Of a DNA stretch of 64,000 nucleotides, positions 44,075-53,600 are shown piece after piece (position 1 is the first letter of the stretch; every line of letters begins with the position of its first letter). The stretch comes from Paracraurococcus lichenis. Its GTDB lineage: Bacteria > Pseudomonadota > Alphaproteobacteria > Acetobacterales > Acetobacteraceae. The stretch spans positions 124,001-188,000 of the forward strand of contig NZ_JAUTWS010000007.1 of NCBI RefSeq assembly GCF_030657435.1, given 5' to 3'. The translations under genes were made by a program, and so were the position numbers. The notes under the pieces were generated by a model. That model did no database searches. It was not told the DNA's origin and worked only from the letters and a program-made list of their open reading frames with translations.

Positions 44075-46045
44075 TCAGGCCCGTGCCGCGGCGCGGCGGC
44101 GCTGCCGCACCACTGCGAGGCCGATGGCAAAGGCGGTCAGCAGCGCCGGCACCAGGGCGATGTTGACGATGCGCAGCACCGTCTCCAGCCCCTCGATGTC
44201 CCGCCGCAGGTCGAGCTGCACGGCGCGGAGCTGCCGGCGGGTGGCGATGATCTCCTCCCGCGCCCGGTCGATCTCGGCGCGCTGCTCCGGCGTGATGACG
44301 GCCTGGTTCTGGTTGCGCTCGGCGCCCGGCGCCGCGGGCGTCCCCTGGCGAAGCTCGCGCAGCCGCTTCTCCGTCTCCTCCAGCTTCTGCTGCAACTGCC
44401 GCTCGGTCTGGCGGTACTCGGCATCGGCATTGCGGCGGATGTCCTCGACCAGGTTGAAGGGGCGCAGGCTCTCGCCGCGGGAGCGCAGCGAGATCAGCGC
44501 ATCCGACCCGGCCAGCGTATCGACCAGGTTCACCACCAGCGAGCCGTTGCCGCTGAAGGGCGTCGCCACCTGCTGGCCGAAGAAGTCCTGTACCCGGACC
44601 CAGAAGCGGTCCTCCAGGATGTCGCTGTCATTGGCGACGACGACATTGGCCACGCCCTGGCTGCGGGCGAGATGGGCGGGGAATCCCTCCGGCCGCTGCT
44701 GGCCCTCGGCCGGCGCGGGCGGGCCGTCCGGAAAGGCGGAGGCGAGCTCGCCGCGGAGGCGCGCCGCGATGACGTGGCGCGCATTGCCGCTGCGGAAATC
44801 GGCGAGGAGGCGGACCGGGTTCGGCTCCTGCCGCACCCGCGCGGCATCGACCACCATGCTCTCGGGCGAGGTCGTCAGCAGCGGCACGAAGTCGATCGTC
44901 GCGCCGTCCTTCTTGCGCAGCTCGCCGGCCGAGGCGACCGTCACCTGGTCGAGCTGCGCCAGCGAGACCTCGTCGCGGTTCAGGCTGTCGCCCTGCAGGT
45001 TGTACCAGGCGACGTAGTCCACCGCCTGCACCCGGTCGCCCGGGTTCGCCCGCACCCGCCAGGCGCCGCGCAGATCGAGAACCACCTTCTCCGACGGCGC
45101 CTCGACGCCCCAGGCATTCAGCAGCCGGTCGAGCGAGGAGGCGGTATTGGCCGGCGGCTGGCCGGTCGGGCCCGGCCGGCTCGCCTGGCTCTCGCTGTGC
45201 GGGTCGACCAGCACGAAGAGCTTGCCGCCGCGCATGACGAACTGGTCGATGGCGTATTGCGCGGCCTCGCCGAGGCCCTGCGGATGCGCGACGACCAGCA
45301 CCTGCACGTCGGGCTCGATCACCTGGGCGTCGAGCGGGATGTCCTTGACGGTGAAGAACTGCCGGAGCTGGGTCATGACGACCGCCGGCTGGCCGAGCGC
45401 CGGGTTGCGCATCATCATCGCCCGCGGATCGCCGTTCAGCGGCAGGGGCGACATGACGCCGAGGACCGGCCGCTGCGGGTTGGAGAGCTCGTAGACCAGC
45501 CGCGTCAGGTCGTATTCCAGGAACCGCTCGCGGTCCGGCTGGAAGAAGCCGATGGAGCGCTCGTCGTCCACCAAGTTGCTGCCGGCGAGGCCGAAATAGA
45601 CCTGCTCCCCGGACTGGTCGACCGGCACGCCCTGGAGGCCGAGCGCCATGGCGCGGTCCTCGAGCTCGGAGAAGGGTTCGGGGTCGTAGACCTCGAGCTT
45701 CACCTTGCCGCCGGAGAGAGAGACGTATTCGCCCAGCATCTCCCGGATACGGTCGGCATAGGCGCCGTAGACCGGCACCGCGGCGCCGAGGCGGCGGGAG
45801 TAGAAGAGCCGCAGCGTGATCGGGTCCTTGAGGCCGGCCAGCGCCTGCCGCGTGCCGTCCGACAGCGTGTAGAGATGCTGCGCGGTCAGGTCGAGGCGGG
45901 CGCGCGGCAGCAGCCGGTCGGCCAGCATGTTCACGCCGACGGCCAGCACGGTCGCGAGCAGCAGGCCGATGGCCGAGGACCAGAGGCGCCGCGCCCCCGG
46001 GCGCGCGGTGCCGGGACGGGCGGCGGAAGAGGTCGTCGCGCTCAT
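44075..46045 (-). CDS. GldG-family ABC transporter auxiliary protein
   Basis: A 656-residue protein with one N-terminal and one C-terminal transmembrane helix (residues 24-44 and about 625-646) flanking a large periplasmic part. The ABC_transp_aux motif includes ARLDLTAQHLYTLSDGTRQALAGLKDPITLRLFYSRRLG and the YDLTRLVYELSNPQRPVLGVMSPLPL strand. FVMRGGKLFVLVDPHSES and a long coiled coil (about 545-620) precede the last helix. In gliding Bacteroidetes, GldF/G pair with GldA; in proteobacteria the system is of unknown role and may export or gather surface polymer. Confidence 0.9.
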   Translation of the reverse strand: MSATTSSAARPGTARPGARRLWSSAIGLLLATVLAVGVNMLADRLLPRARLDLTAQHLYTLSDGTRQALAGLKDPITLRLFYSRRLGAAVPVYGAYADRIREMLGEYVSLSGGKVKLEVYDPEPFSELEDRAMALGLQGVPVDQSGEQVYFGLAGSNLVDDERSIGFFQPDRERFLEYDLTRLVYELSNPQRPVLGVMSPLPLNGDPRAMMMRNPALGQPAVVMTQLRQFFTVKDIPLDAQVIEPDVQVLVVAHPQGLGEAAQYAIDQFVMRGGKLFVLVDPHSESQASRPGPTGQPPANTASSLDRLLNAWGVEAPSEKVVLDLRGAWRVRANPGDRVQAVDYVAWYNLQGDSLNRDEVSLAQLDQVTVASAGELRKKDGATIDFVPLLTTSPESMVVDAARVRQEPNPVRLLADFRSGNARHVIAARLRGELASAFPDGPPAPAEGQQRPEGFPAHLARSQGVANVVVANDSDILEDRFWVRVQDFFGQQVATPFSGNGSLVVNLVDTLAGSDALISLRSRGESLRPFNLVEDIRRNADAEYRQTERQLQQKLEETEKRLRELRQGTPAAPGAERNQNQAVITPEQRAEIDRAREEIIATRRQLRAVQLDLRRDIEGLETVLRIVNIALVPALLTAFAIGLAVVRQRRRAAARA

Positions 46046-46048
46046 CGC

Positions 46049-46780
46049 TCAGTCAGCCTTCCGGTGGTCGAGCACCACCGCGTTCACGAACAGGAAGAAG
46101 CCGATGAAGGAGGCGAAGAAGACCAGGTCGCGGGCGCCGATGACGCCGCGGGTGAAGCCCATGAAGCGGTCGGAGACCGAGAGGGCGCGCGAGACATCAG
46201 CCAGCACCGGCAGGCGCTGGGTGAGGAACTCCGTCACGACCGGGCTGCCCGCGGCGGCGAAGAGGAAGCAGATGGCGACCGCGAGGACGAAGGCGACCAC
46301 TTGGTTCTTGGTCAGCGCCGAGGCCGCGGCGCCGACCGCGAGATAGGCGCCTGCCACCAGCAGGCAGCCGACATAGCCCGCCAGGATGACGCCGTTGTCG
46401 GGCTCGCCCAGCACGTTCACGGTGATCCAGAGCGGGAAGGTGAGGGCCAGCGCGATGCCGCAGAAGGCCCAGGCGGCGAGGAACTTGCCGAGCACCGCCT
46501 GCCACTGCGCCAGCGGCAGCGTGAGCAGAAGCTCGATCGTGCCGAGTCGGCGCTCCTCTGCCCAGAGCCGCATGGTCAGCGCCGGCACGAGGAACAGGAA
46601 GAGCCAGGGGACGAAGGAGAAGAAGGGCTGCAGGTCCGCCTGCCCACGGTTGAAGAAATTGCCGAGCGTGAAGGTCAGCGCACCGGCGAGGACGAGGAAG
46701 ATGACGATGAAGACATAGGCGACGGGCGTGGCGAAGTAGCCGGCCAGTTCCCGCCGGGCGACGGCCAGGGCAGGGCGCAT
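46049..46780 (-). CDS. ABC transporter permease, GldF/ABC-2 type
   Basis: A 243-residue permease with six hydrophobic segments. AVARRELAGYFATPVAYVFIVIFLVLAGALTF starts the ABC-2 fold, EERRLGTIELLLTLPLAQWQAVLGKFLAAW forms the coupling loop, and the chain ends with FFASFIGFFLFVNAVVL. The start overlaps the stop of the ATPase gene by one base (TGATG), and the GldG-like gene follows after 3 bp, so the three are one unit. The transported substance is unknown. Confidence 0.92.
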   Translation of the reverse strand: MRPALAVARRELAGYFATPVAYVFIVIFLVLAGALTFTLGNFFNRGQADLQPFFSFVPWLFLFLVPALTMRLWAEERRLGTIELLLTLPLAQWQAVLGKFLAAWAFCGIALALTFPLWITVNVLGEPDNGVILAGYVGCLLVAGAYLAVGAAASALTKNQVVAFVLAVAICFLFAAAGSPVVTEFLTQRLPVLADVSRALSVSDRFMGFTRGVIGARDLVFFASFIGFFLFVNAVVLDHRKAD

Positions 46781-47529
46781 CAGGCGGCCTCCTTCGCTGC
46801 GGCGGGCGCGGGTTCGCCGAGGGTGAGGCTGCGGAAGACATCCTCGAGGCTGCGGCCCTCGCGCTCCAGCACGGAGGGCGGGGCGTCCACCACCACGCGG
46901 CCGCGGGCGATGATGATGGCGCGGCTGCAGACGGCGCCGACTTCCTCGAGGATGTGGGTCGAGATGACGATCGCCTTCTGCGGCGCCATGCGGCGGATCA
47001 GTTCGCGGACCTCATGCTTCTGGTTGGGGTCGAGGCCGTCGGTCGGCTCGTCGAGGACCAGCACCGGCGGGTCGTGCAGCAGGGCCTGGGCCAGGCCGAC
47101 GCGGCGCTTGAAGCCTTTCGACAATGTCTCGATGGGCTGCAGGCGGACGCCTTCGAGTTGCGTGAGGTGCATCGCCCCGGCGACGCGATCGTCCAGCTCC
47201 GACCCGCGGTAGCCGCGGATGCGGGCGGCAAAGGCGAGGAAGCCGGTGACCGTCATCTCGGGATAGGTCGGCGCGCCCTCCGGCAGGAAGCCGAGGTTGC
47301 GCTTGGCGGCGACCGGCCGGGCGACGACATCGGCGCCGCAGATGCGGGCGGTGCCGGTGGTCGGCGGCATGAAGCCGGCGAGCATGCGCATGGTGGTGGA
47401 CTTGCCCGCGCCGTTCGGCCCGAGGAAGCCCAGCACCTCGCCCCGGTCCACCGTGAAGCTGACGTCGTCCACGGCGGTGAAGGCGCCGAAGCGCTTGGTC
47501 AGGTGGTCGATCTCGATCAGCGCGGCCAA
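46780..47529 (-). CDS. ABC transporter ATP-binding protein, GldA-like
   Basis: A 249-residue ATPase. Walker A GPNGAGKST, the signature LSKGFKRRVGLAQALL, Walker B VLVLDEPTDGLDP and the H-loop STHILEEV are all present. The natural domain start LIEIDHLTKRFGAF is reached from a TTG at 47529 with GGGGGA at proper distance. An ATG at 47658 would add 43 residues with no domain content. It drives the permease and GldG-like pair downstream. The gene is the first of five in the operon. Confidence 0.92.
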   Translation of the reverse strand: MAALIEIDHLTKRFGAFTAVDDVSFTVDRGEVLGFLGPNGAGKSTTMRMLAGFMPPTTGTARICGADVVARPVAAKRNLGFLPEGAPTYPEMTVTGFLAFAARIRGYRGSELDDRVAGAMHLTQLEGVRLQPIETLSKGFKRRVGLAQALLHDPPVLVLDEPTDGLDPNQKHEVRELIRRMAPQKAIVISTHILEEVGAVCSRAIIIARGRVVVDAPPSVLEREGRSLEDVFRSLTLGEPAPAAAKEAA

Positions 47530-47711
47530 TGCCGGTCCCCCCGTGTCAACCTTCGCTGCGCCGGCAAGTGGTGCCCCAGGCTTGGTCGCCCGGGACGATC
47601 GCAGGCCGACGGCCGGCCGATGTACAAGCCTGACAGGGCTTTGCAAGGGGAGGCTCATGCGGCGGTTGCAGCCGCGTGACGTCGGGGCCAGATTCCGCGA
47701 CGGAGGGCCCC

Positions 47712-48189
47712 ATGGGCGACAGCAGCCTCTACGAGACCGATATCCTGGAATGGACCGAGCGGCAGGCCGCGGCGCTGCGGGCGCTCGCCGGCCGGCCGGA
47801 CCTGCCCAACGCGCTCGACCTGCCGAACGTCATCGAGGAGATCGAGGCCTTGGGGCGGACGGAGCTGAAATCGGCCACCAGCCCGATCCGGCTGATCCTG
47901 CTGCACCTGTTGAAGATCGCCTTCGTGCCGGGCTCGCGGGACGAGGCGCATTGGCGGACGGAGATCGTCACCTGTCACGGCGACGTGCAGGACAACATGA
48001 CGGCCTTCATGCACCAGCGGGTGGACATGGACGCGCTCTGGCGCCGGGCGCTGCGCGAGGCCGGTCCTGCCCTGCAGGAACAGGGTTCCGCGCTGCCCCG
48101 CGGCCTGCCCCTTTGCCCTGCAGGACGTCCTCGGCGAGGAATTCGACCTGGACGCCGCCATCGCGCGGCTCCGGGCGCTCGTTCCCTAA
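47712..48189 (+). pseudogene. DUF29 family protein with a single-base frameshift near its end
   Basis: The first 132 codons give a DUF29 protein: SSLYETDILEWTERQAAALRALAG, ALDLPNVIEEIEALGRTELKS, LILLHLLKIAFVPG and HGDVQDNMTAFMHQRVDMDALWRRALREA. At 48108-48111 a run of four Cs puts the frame off. Removing one C restores LPFALQDVLGEEFDLDAAIARLRALVP, the usual DUF29 ending, and a TAA at 48187-48189. As written, the frame runs on into the recG region and would yield a foreign tail. The shared 3' end (the TAA overlaps the recG stop) supports the shorter gene. It may be a real mutation or an error in the base run. Confidence 0.85.
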
Positions 48190-50294
48190 CCCGCCCGCAG
48201 CGTCGCCATCGCCTCCGCCCGGCCGAACAACCGCAGCAGCACCTGCGCCGCCTGGCCGCGCGGCCCCTGCAGCAGCGGGTCCTTCTCCAGCAGAAGGGCG
48301 GCGTCGCGGTTGGCCATGATGATCAGCCCCTCCTGCGCCTCCGCCTCGGAAAGGCCGAGGCGGAAGACCGGCGCGCCGGACTGGCGCGTGCCCAGAAGGT
48401 CACCGCCTCCACGAATGTGAAAATCAGCATCTGCGATCAAAAATCCGTCTTCTGTGTCACGTAGTATTTCTAGCCGTTCTTTTGAAATTGGTCCCAAATC
48501 ATCCTCATTATAGAGCAACATGCAGTAGCTTGGCTCGGTCCCGCGTCCCACACGGCCTCTAAGTTGGTGGAGAGGAGCCAAGCCGTACCTGTCAGCGTGC
48601 TCAATTACCATTACGGTAGCCTGAGGCACGTCAACACCGACTTCGATAACTGTGGTCGCAACTAGCAGGTTGGCTTCACCTGCCGCGAACTTACCGAGGC
48701 TGGCTTCACGAACGTCGGTAGGTTGCTGGCCGTGAGCAATTTCAACGGAGCTTCCAAATCGTTTTCGCAGTTCTTCATAACGATCGCATGCCGCAACATC
48801 ATCATCTTCTTCTTTTCCAGTAATACTGCGGCAGACCCAATAAACTCTTGCTCCTTTGGTTATAGCCCGGCCTACCGCTTTTATTACTTCTTCTATTTTT
48901 TTTTGTTTGTGGACCGTCGTTTTAATGGCCTGCCGCCCGGCCGGCTTGCCCGACAGGCGGCTGACCGCCATCTCGCCCCACTGGGTCAGCAGCAGGGTGC
49001 GGGGGATCGGCGTCGCCGTCATGACCAGCATGTCGGCGGCATCGCCTTTCTCCGCCAGCATCAGCCGCTGCGCCACGCCGAAGCGGTGCTGCTCGTCCAC
49101 GACCGCCAGGCCAAGGTCGCGGAACTGCACCCCCTCCTGGAACAGGGCATGGGTGCCGACCACGATGTTCACGGCACCGCTAGCGAGGCCGGTCAGCACC
49201 CGCTTGCGCTGCGCCCCCTTCACGCTGCCGGCCAGCAGCTCCACCCGTACCCCAGCCGGGGTGCAGAGCCGGTCCAGCGTGCGGATATGCTGCCGCGCCA
49301 GGATTTCCGTGGGTGCCATCAGCGCGGCCTGGGCGCCGGCCTCGACGGCGCGCAGCATGGCGAGCACCGCGACCAGCGTCTTGCCGCTGCCGACATCGCC
49401 CTGCAGCAGGCGCAGCATCCGGTGCGGCGCCGCGAGGTCGGCATCGATCTCCGAGAGGGCATGCGCCTGGGAGGGGGTCGGCGCATGCCCGAAGGCGGCC
49501 AACGCCTGGGCGCGGAGATGCCCGTCGCCGGCCAGAGGCCGCCCGGCGCGCTGCCGGACCCGCCGGCGGACCAGGGCGAGCGCAAGCTGCCCGGCCAGCG
49601 CCTCGTCATAGGCGAGCCGCGCGCGCACCGGCGGCTCGGGCGCCCGCTCCGGCTGCTGCACGGCCCGCAGCGCCGCGGCGAAGGGCGGCCAGCCCTCCCG
49701 CCGCAGCAGGGCGGCGTCCTGCCATTCCGGCAGGTCCGGCAGCCGCTCCAGCGCCGCCGCCATGGCCTTGGCCACCTGGGACAGCCGCAGGTCCTTCACC
49801 AGCGGCCAGATCGGCTCCAGTTCCGGGATGCCCTCCGGCCCGCTGGCCGAGAGGGGGTTGATCATCGACCAGATGCCGCCCTCGGTCTTCACCTTGCCGG
49901 CGAAGAGCCGCTCCGTCCCTTCCGGGAGCAGTTTCTGCAGCCAGCCCAGGTTGCCGTTGATGTAGCGGATCAGCAGGCGCCGGCCGGCCGCCTCGGTGCG
50001 GACCTCGACATAGGGGCGGCCGAGCTTCGAGCGGGCGGCCCGCAGCGAGACCACGAGGGCCGGCAGGATCACCTCGGCCTCGAGCGGCGCCTCGACCGGG
50101 CTCTCGATGCGGATGCGCTCGGCATAGCGCTCCGGCAGGTGGAAGAGCAGGTCGAGCACCCGCTCTCCGCCCACCGCCTCCCTCAGGCGCTTGGCGATCA
50201 GCGGCCCGACGCCCGGCAGCGACTCCAGGGGGGCAAGGAGGGGGTCGAGGCGCGGATCGGCCAGGCCCTGCCCAGGCACGCTCTGCTCGGTCAC
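48186..50294 (-). CDS. recG: ATP-dependent DNA helicase RecG (with a low-GC tract inside)
   Basis: A 702-residue branch-migration helicase that rescues stalled forks. The N-terminal wedge starts LDPLLAPLESLPGVGPLIAKRL. Motif I is LLQGDVGSGKTLVAVLA, motif II VVDEQHRFG, motif III MTATPIPRTL, and QLRGRVGRG (motif VI) ends the helicase core, followed by the TRG region. GTG 50294 is chosen: an upstream frame would cross into sdhE. Codons about 457-627 (48415-48925) are AT-rich with many A/T third positions while the amino acids still read as normal RecG; the flanks are GC-rich. The stop overlaps the DUF29 stop. Confidence 0.95.
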   Translation of the reverse strand: MTEQSVPGQGLADPRLDPLLAPLESLPGVGPLIAKRLREAVGGERVLDLLFHLPERYAERIRIESPVEAPLEAEVILPALVVSLRAARSKLGRPYVEVRTEAAGRRLLIRYINGNLGWLQKLLPEGTERLFAGKVKTEGGIWSMINPLSASGPEGIPELEPIWPLVKDLRLSQVAKAMAAALERLPDLPEWQDAALLRREGWPPFAAALRAVQQPERAPEPPVRARLAYDEALAGQLALALVRRRVRQRAGRPLAGDGHLRAQALAAFGHAPTPSQAHALSEIDADLAAPHRMLRLLQGDVGSGKTLVAVLAMLRAVEAGAQAALMAPTEILARQHIRTLDRLCTPAGVRVELLAGSVKGAQRKRVLTGLASGAVNIVVGTHALFQEGVQFRDLGLAVVDEQHRFGVAQRLMLAEKGDAADMLVMTATPIPRTLLLTQWGEMAVSRLSGKPAGRQAIKTTVHKQKKIEEVIKAVGRAITKGARVYWVCRSITGKEEDDDVAACDRYEELRKRFGSSVEIAHGQQPTDVREASLGKFAAGEANLLVATTVIEVGVDVPQATVMVIEHADRYGLAPLHQLRGRVGRGTEPSYCMLLYNEDDLGPISKERLEILRDTEDGFLIADADFHIRGGGDLLGTRQSGAPVFRLGLSEAEAQEGLIIMANRDAALLLEKDPLLQGPRGQAAQVLLRLFGRAEAMATLRAG
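48415..48925. other. Low-GC tract within recG
   Basis: About 510 bp drop from more than 70% GC to roughly 45% by eye, with sharp edges near CACGAATGTGAAAATC and TTTTTTTGTTTGTGGACC. The frame and conserved motifs are unbroken across it, so it looks like a homologous replacement from a lower-GC donor rather than an insertion. Confidence 0.8.
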
Positions 50295-50351
50295 GCGCAA
50301 CTTCCACCGCTGGTGCCGCGTCGGGCTGACAGGATTCCCACACCCCCCTAT

Positions 50352-50684
50352 ATGCCAGCGACATTGCCCGATGACGACATGCCGACCGAAACGGACACCC
50401 TCGACCCCCGCCGCCGCCGCCTCCTCTTCCGCGCCCATCACCGCGGCACGAAGGAGGCGGACCTGATGATCGGCCGCTTCGTGGCCAGCAACATCGCCGG
50501 TTTCACCGAAGCCGAGCTGGACGAGCTGGAGGCGGTGCTGGAATACCCCGACGTGGACCTGGCCGACTGGCTCTCCGGCCGCCGGCCCATCCCGCCGGAA
50601 TGCCGCACGCCGATGCTGGACCGCATGGCGGTGGAATGCGCCGGCAGCGGCGCCGGCCTGCCGGAGGAGCTGCGGCCCCGATGA
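50352..50684 (+). CDS. sdhE: Succinate dehydrogenase FAD assembly factor
   Basis: A 110-residue protein of the SdhE/SDHAF2 family that helps attach FAD to the flavoprotein subunit of succinate dehydrogenase. RRRLLFRAHHRGTKEADLMIGRFVASNIAGFTEAELDELEAVLEYPDVDLADWLSG contains the RGxxE motif and the short helix bundle. An ATG 27 bases in (50379) is an alternative start. The gene is divergent from recG (57 bp spacer) and overlaps mfd by ATGA, the usual alphaproteobacterial order. Confidence 0.95.
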   Translation: MPATLPDDDMPTETDTLDPRRRRLLFRAHHRGTKEADLMIGRFVASNIAGFTEAELDELEAVLEYPDVDLADWLSGRRPIPPECRTPMLDRMAVECAGSGAGLPEELRPR

Positions 50685-53600
50685 GCGAGACGCGGGAGCG
50701 GACCCAGGGGCTCACCGTCCACGGCGCGCCGGAGGGGTTCGACGCCCTGCTGCTGGCGCGGCGGCGGGCGGAGACGGAGGGGCCGGTCCTGCATGTCTGC
50801 CGCGACGATGCCCGCACCGCCCGGCTGACGGAGGCGCTGGGCTTCTTCGCGCCCGAGGTCGAGGTGCTGCGCTTCCCGGCCTGGGACTGCCTGCCCTATG
50901 ACCGCGTCTCGCCGAACCCGGAGATCGTGGCCGAACGCGTCGCCACCCTGACCCGGCTGCTGGAGCCCGGGGACCGGCCGCGCATCGTCGTCACCACGGT
51001 CAATGCCCTGGTGCAGAAGGTGCCGCCACGCGAGGCCTTCTCGGGCGCCACCCTGTTCCTGAAGAAGGGGGGGCGGGTGAGGCCGGAGGCGCTGACCGCC
51101 TTCCTCGAGGCCAATGGCTATGGCCGCACCGGCACGGTGATGGAGCCGGGCGAATACGCCGTCCGCGGCGGCATCATCGACCTCTTCCCGGCGGGCGAGC
51201 CGGATCCGGTCCGCCTCGACCTCTTCGGCGACGAGATCGAGAGCCTGCGCCGCTTCGACACGGGGACGCAGCGGAGCGGCGAGGCGCTGACGGAACTCTG
51301 GCTGCGGCCGGTGGGGGAGGTCTTCCTCGACCCCGACTCGATTGCCCGCTTCCGCACGGCCTATCGCGACCTCTTCGGCGCCGCGGCGACGGAGGACCCG
51401 CTCTATGTCTCGGTCAGCGCCGGCCGGAAGCATCCCGGCATGGAGCACTGGGCGGGGCTGTTCCACGAGGCGATGGAGACCCTGCTCGACTATCTGAATA
51501 CCGGTCCTCTGGGGGCCTCGGTCAGCCTGGACAACCAGGCCGACGAGGTGCTGGCCGCCCGCCTCGAGATGATCGAGGACCACTACCAGGCCCGCCGCCA
51601 GCCGGTTCGCAGCAGCGAGGGCGAGGTGCCCTACCGCCCGGCGCCGCCCGGCACCCTCTACCTGACGCGCGCCGCCTGGGACCGGATGCTCTCGGGCGGG
51701 CCGCTGCTGCGCTTCTTCCCCTTCGCCCAGCCGGATGGGGCGGAGGGCGTCGAGGCCGGCGGCCGCCCCGGCCGGCTCTTCACCGAGGTGCGCAACACCG
51801 GTGGCAATGTCTTCCAGGCCTTCGCCGAGCACGCCCAGGTGATGCTGGAACAGGGCCGCCGCCCGGTCGTTGCGGCCTGGACCCGCGGCTCCCGCGAGCG
51901 CCTGGGCAACCTGCTGCGGGAGAACCGGGTGGCCGCCCAGGCGGTGGAGAGCTTTGCCGAGGTGGCGAGGCTGCCGAAGGGCGTGGTCGGCCTCGCGGTG
52001 CTGGGGCTGGAGCGCGGCTTCCTCGCGCCCGCCACGGCCACCGGCACCGGCTTCGGCCTCTCCGTCGTCGGGGAGCAGGACCTGCTGGGCGAGCGCATCG
52101 CCCGCCCGCCGCGCCGGCGCAAGCGCGCCGACCAGTTCATCGCCGATGCCACGGGCATCGAGCAGGGCGACCTGGTCGTTCACCAGGACCACGGCATCGG
52201 CCGTTATGACGGCCTCGAGACGCTGCAGGTCAGCGGCGCGCCGCATGACTGCCTGCGGCTGGTCTATGACGGCGGCGACAAGCTCTTCCTGCCGGTCGAG
52301 AACATCGAGGTTCTCTCGCGATTTGGGTCTGAAACCCAGGGCGTCGCCCTCGACAAGCTCGGCGGATCGAGCTGGCAGTCGCGCAAGGCCAAGGCCAAGC
52401 AGCGCATCCAGGACATGGCCGGGCAGCTCATCCGCATCGCGGCCGAGCGGGCGACGCGCGAGGGCACGCTGGCAGCGCCGCCAGAGGGCGCCTGGGACGA
52501 GTTCTGCAGCCGCTTCCCCTTCGCCGAGACCGAGGACCAGCAGCGCGCCATCGGCGACGTGCTGGAGGACCTGGCGGCCGGCCGGCCCATGGATCGCCTC
52601 GTCTGCGGCGATGTCGGCTTCGGCAAGACCGAGGTGGCCCTGCGCGCCGCCTTCGTCGTCGCCATGTCCGGCGCGCAGGTGGCGGTGGTGGTGCCGACCA
52701 CGCTGCTCGCCCGCCAGCACACCCGCACCTTCACGGCGCGCTTCGCCGGTTTCCCGATCGAGGTCGCGCAGCTCTCCCGCATGGTCACCGCCAAGGACGC
52801 GGCCAAGGTGCGGGAGGGGCTGAAGGACGGCCGCATCAACATCGTCGTCGGCACCCATGCCCTGCTGGCCAAGGGCGTGGAGTTCGCCGATCTCGGCCTC
52901 GTCATCGTCGACGAGGAGCAGCATTTCGGCGTCGCCCACAAGGAGCGCCTGAAGGCGCTGAAGACCGACGTCCATGTCCTGACCCTGACCGCGACGCCGA
53001 TCCCGCGCACCCTGCAGTTGGCACTGACCGGCGTGCGGGAGATGAGCATCATCGCGACGCCCCCCGTCGATCGCCTCGCGGTCCGCACCTTCATCATGCC
53101 CTGGGACGGCGTGGTGCTGCGGGAGGCGATCCAGCGCGAGCGGTTCCGCGGCGGGCAGATCTTCTGCGTCGTCCCCCGGCTCGAGGACATGGAGAAGGTC
53201 TCGGCGCGCCTCGCCGAGATCGTGCCGGATGCCCGCGTGGTGCAGGCGCATGGCCAGATGGCGCCGACGCACCTCGAGAAGGTCATGACCGAGTTCGGCG
53301 ACGGCAAGCACGACATCCTGCTGGCGACGAACATCGTCGAGTCGGGCCTCGACATGCCGGCGGTGAACACGCTGATCATCCACCGCGCCGACATGTTCGG
53401 CCTGGCGCAGCTCTATCAGCTCCGCGGCCGGGTCGGGCGCGGCAAGCAGCGCGGCTATGCCTACCTGACCTGGCCCGCCACCCACCGCCTCTCGGCCGCG
53501 GCGCAGAAGCGGCTGGAGGTGATGCAGACCCTCGACAACCTCGGCGCCGGCTTCACCCTGGCCTCCCACGACCTTGACATCCGCGGCGCCGGCAACCTGC

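Noticed and set aside
43835..47212. A 1125-codon plus-strand frame opposite the Gld operon
   Set aside because: It covers several well-supported genes in antisense and shows only His/Arg/Gly-rich low-complexity sequence.
48415..48925. An insertion or pseudogene within recG
   Set aside because: The reading frame and the helicase motifs are continuous; the tract replaces rather than interrupts.
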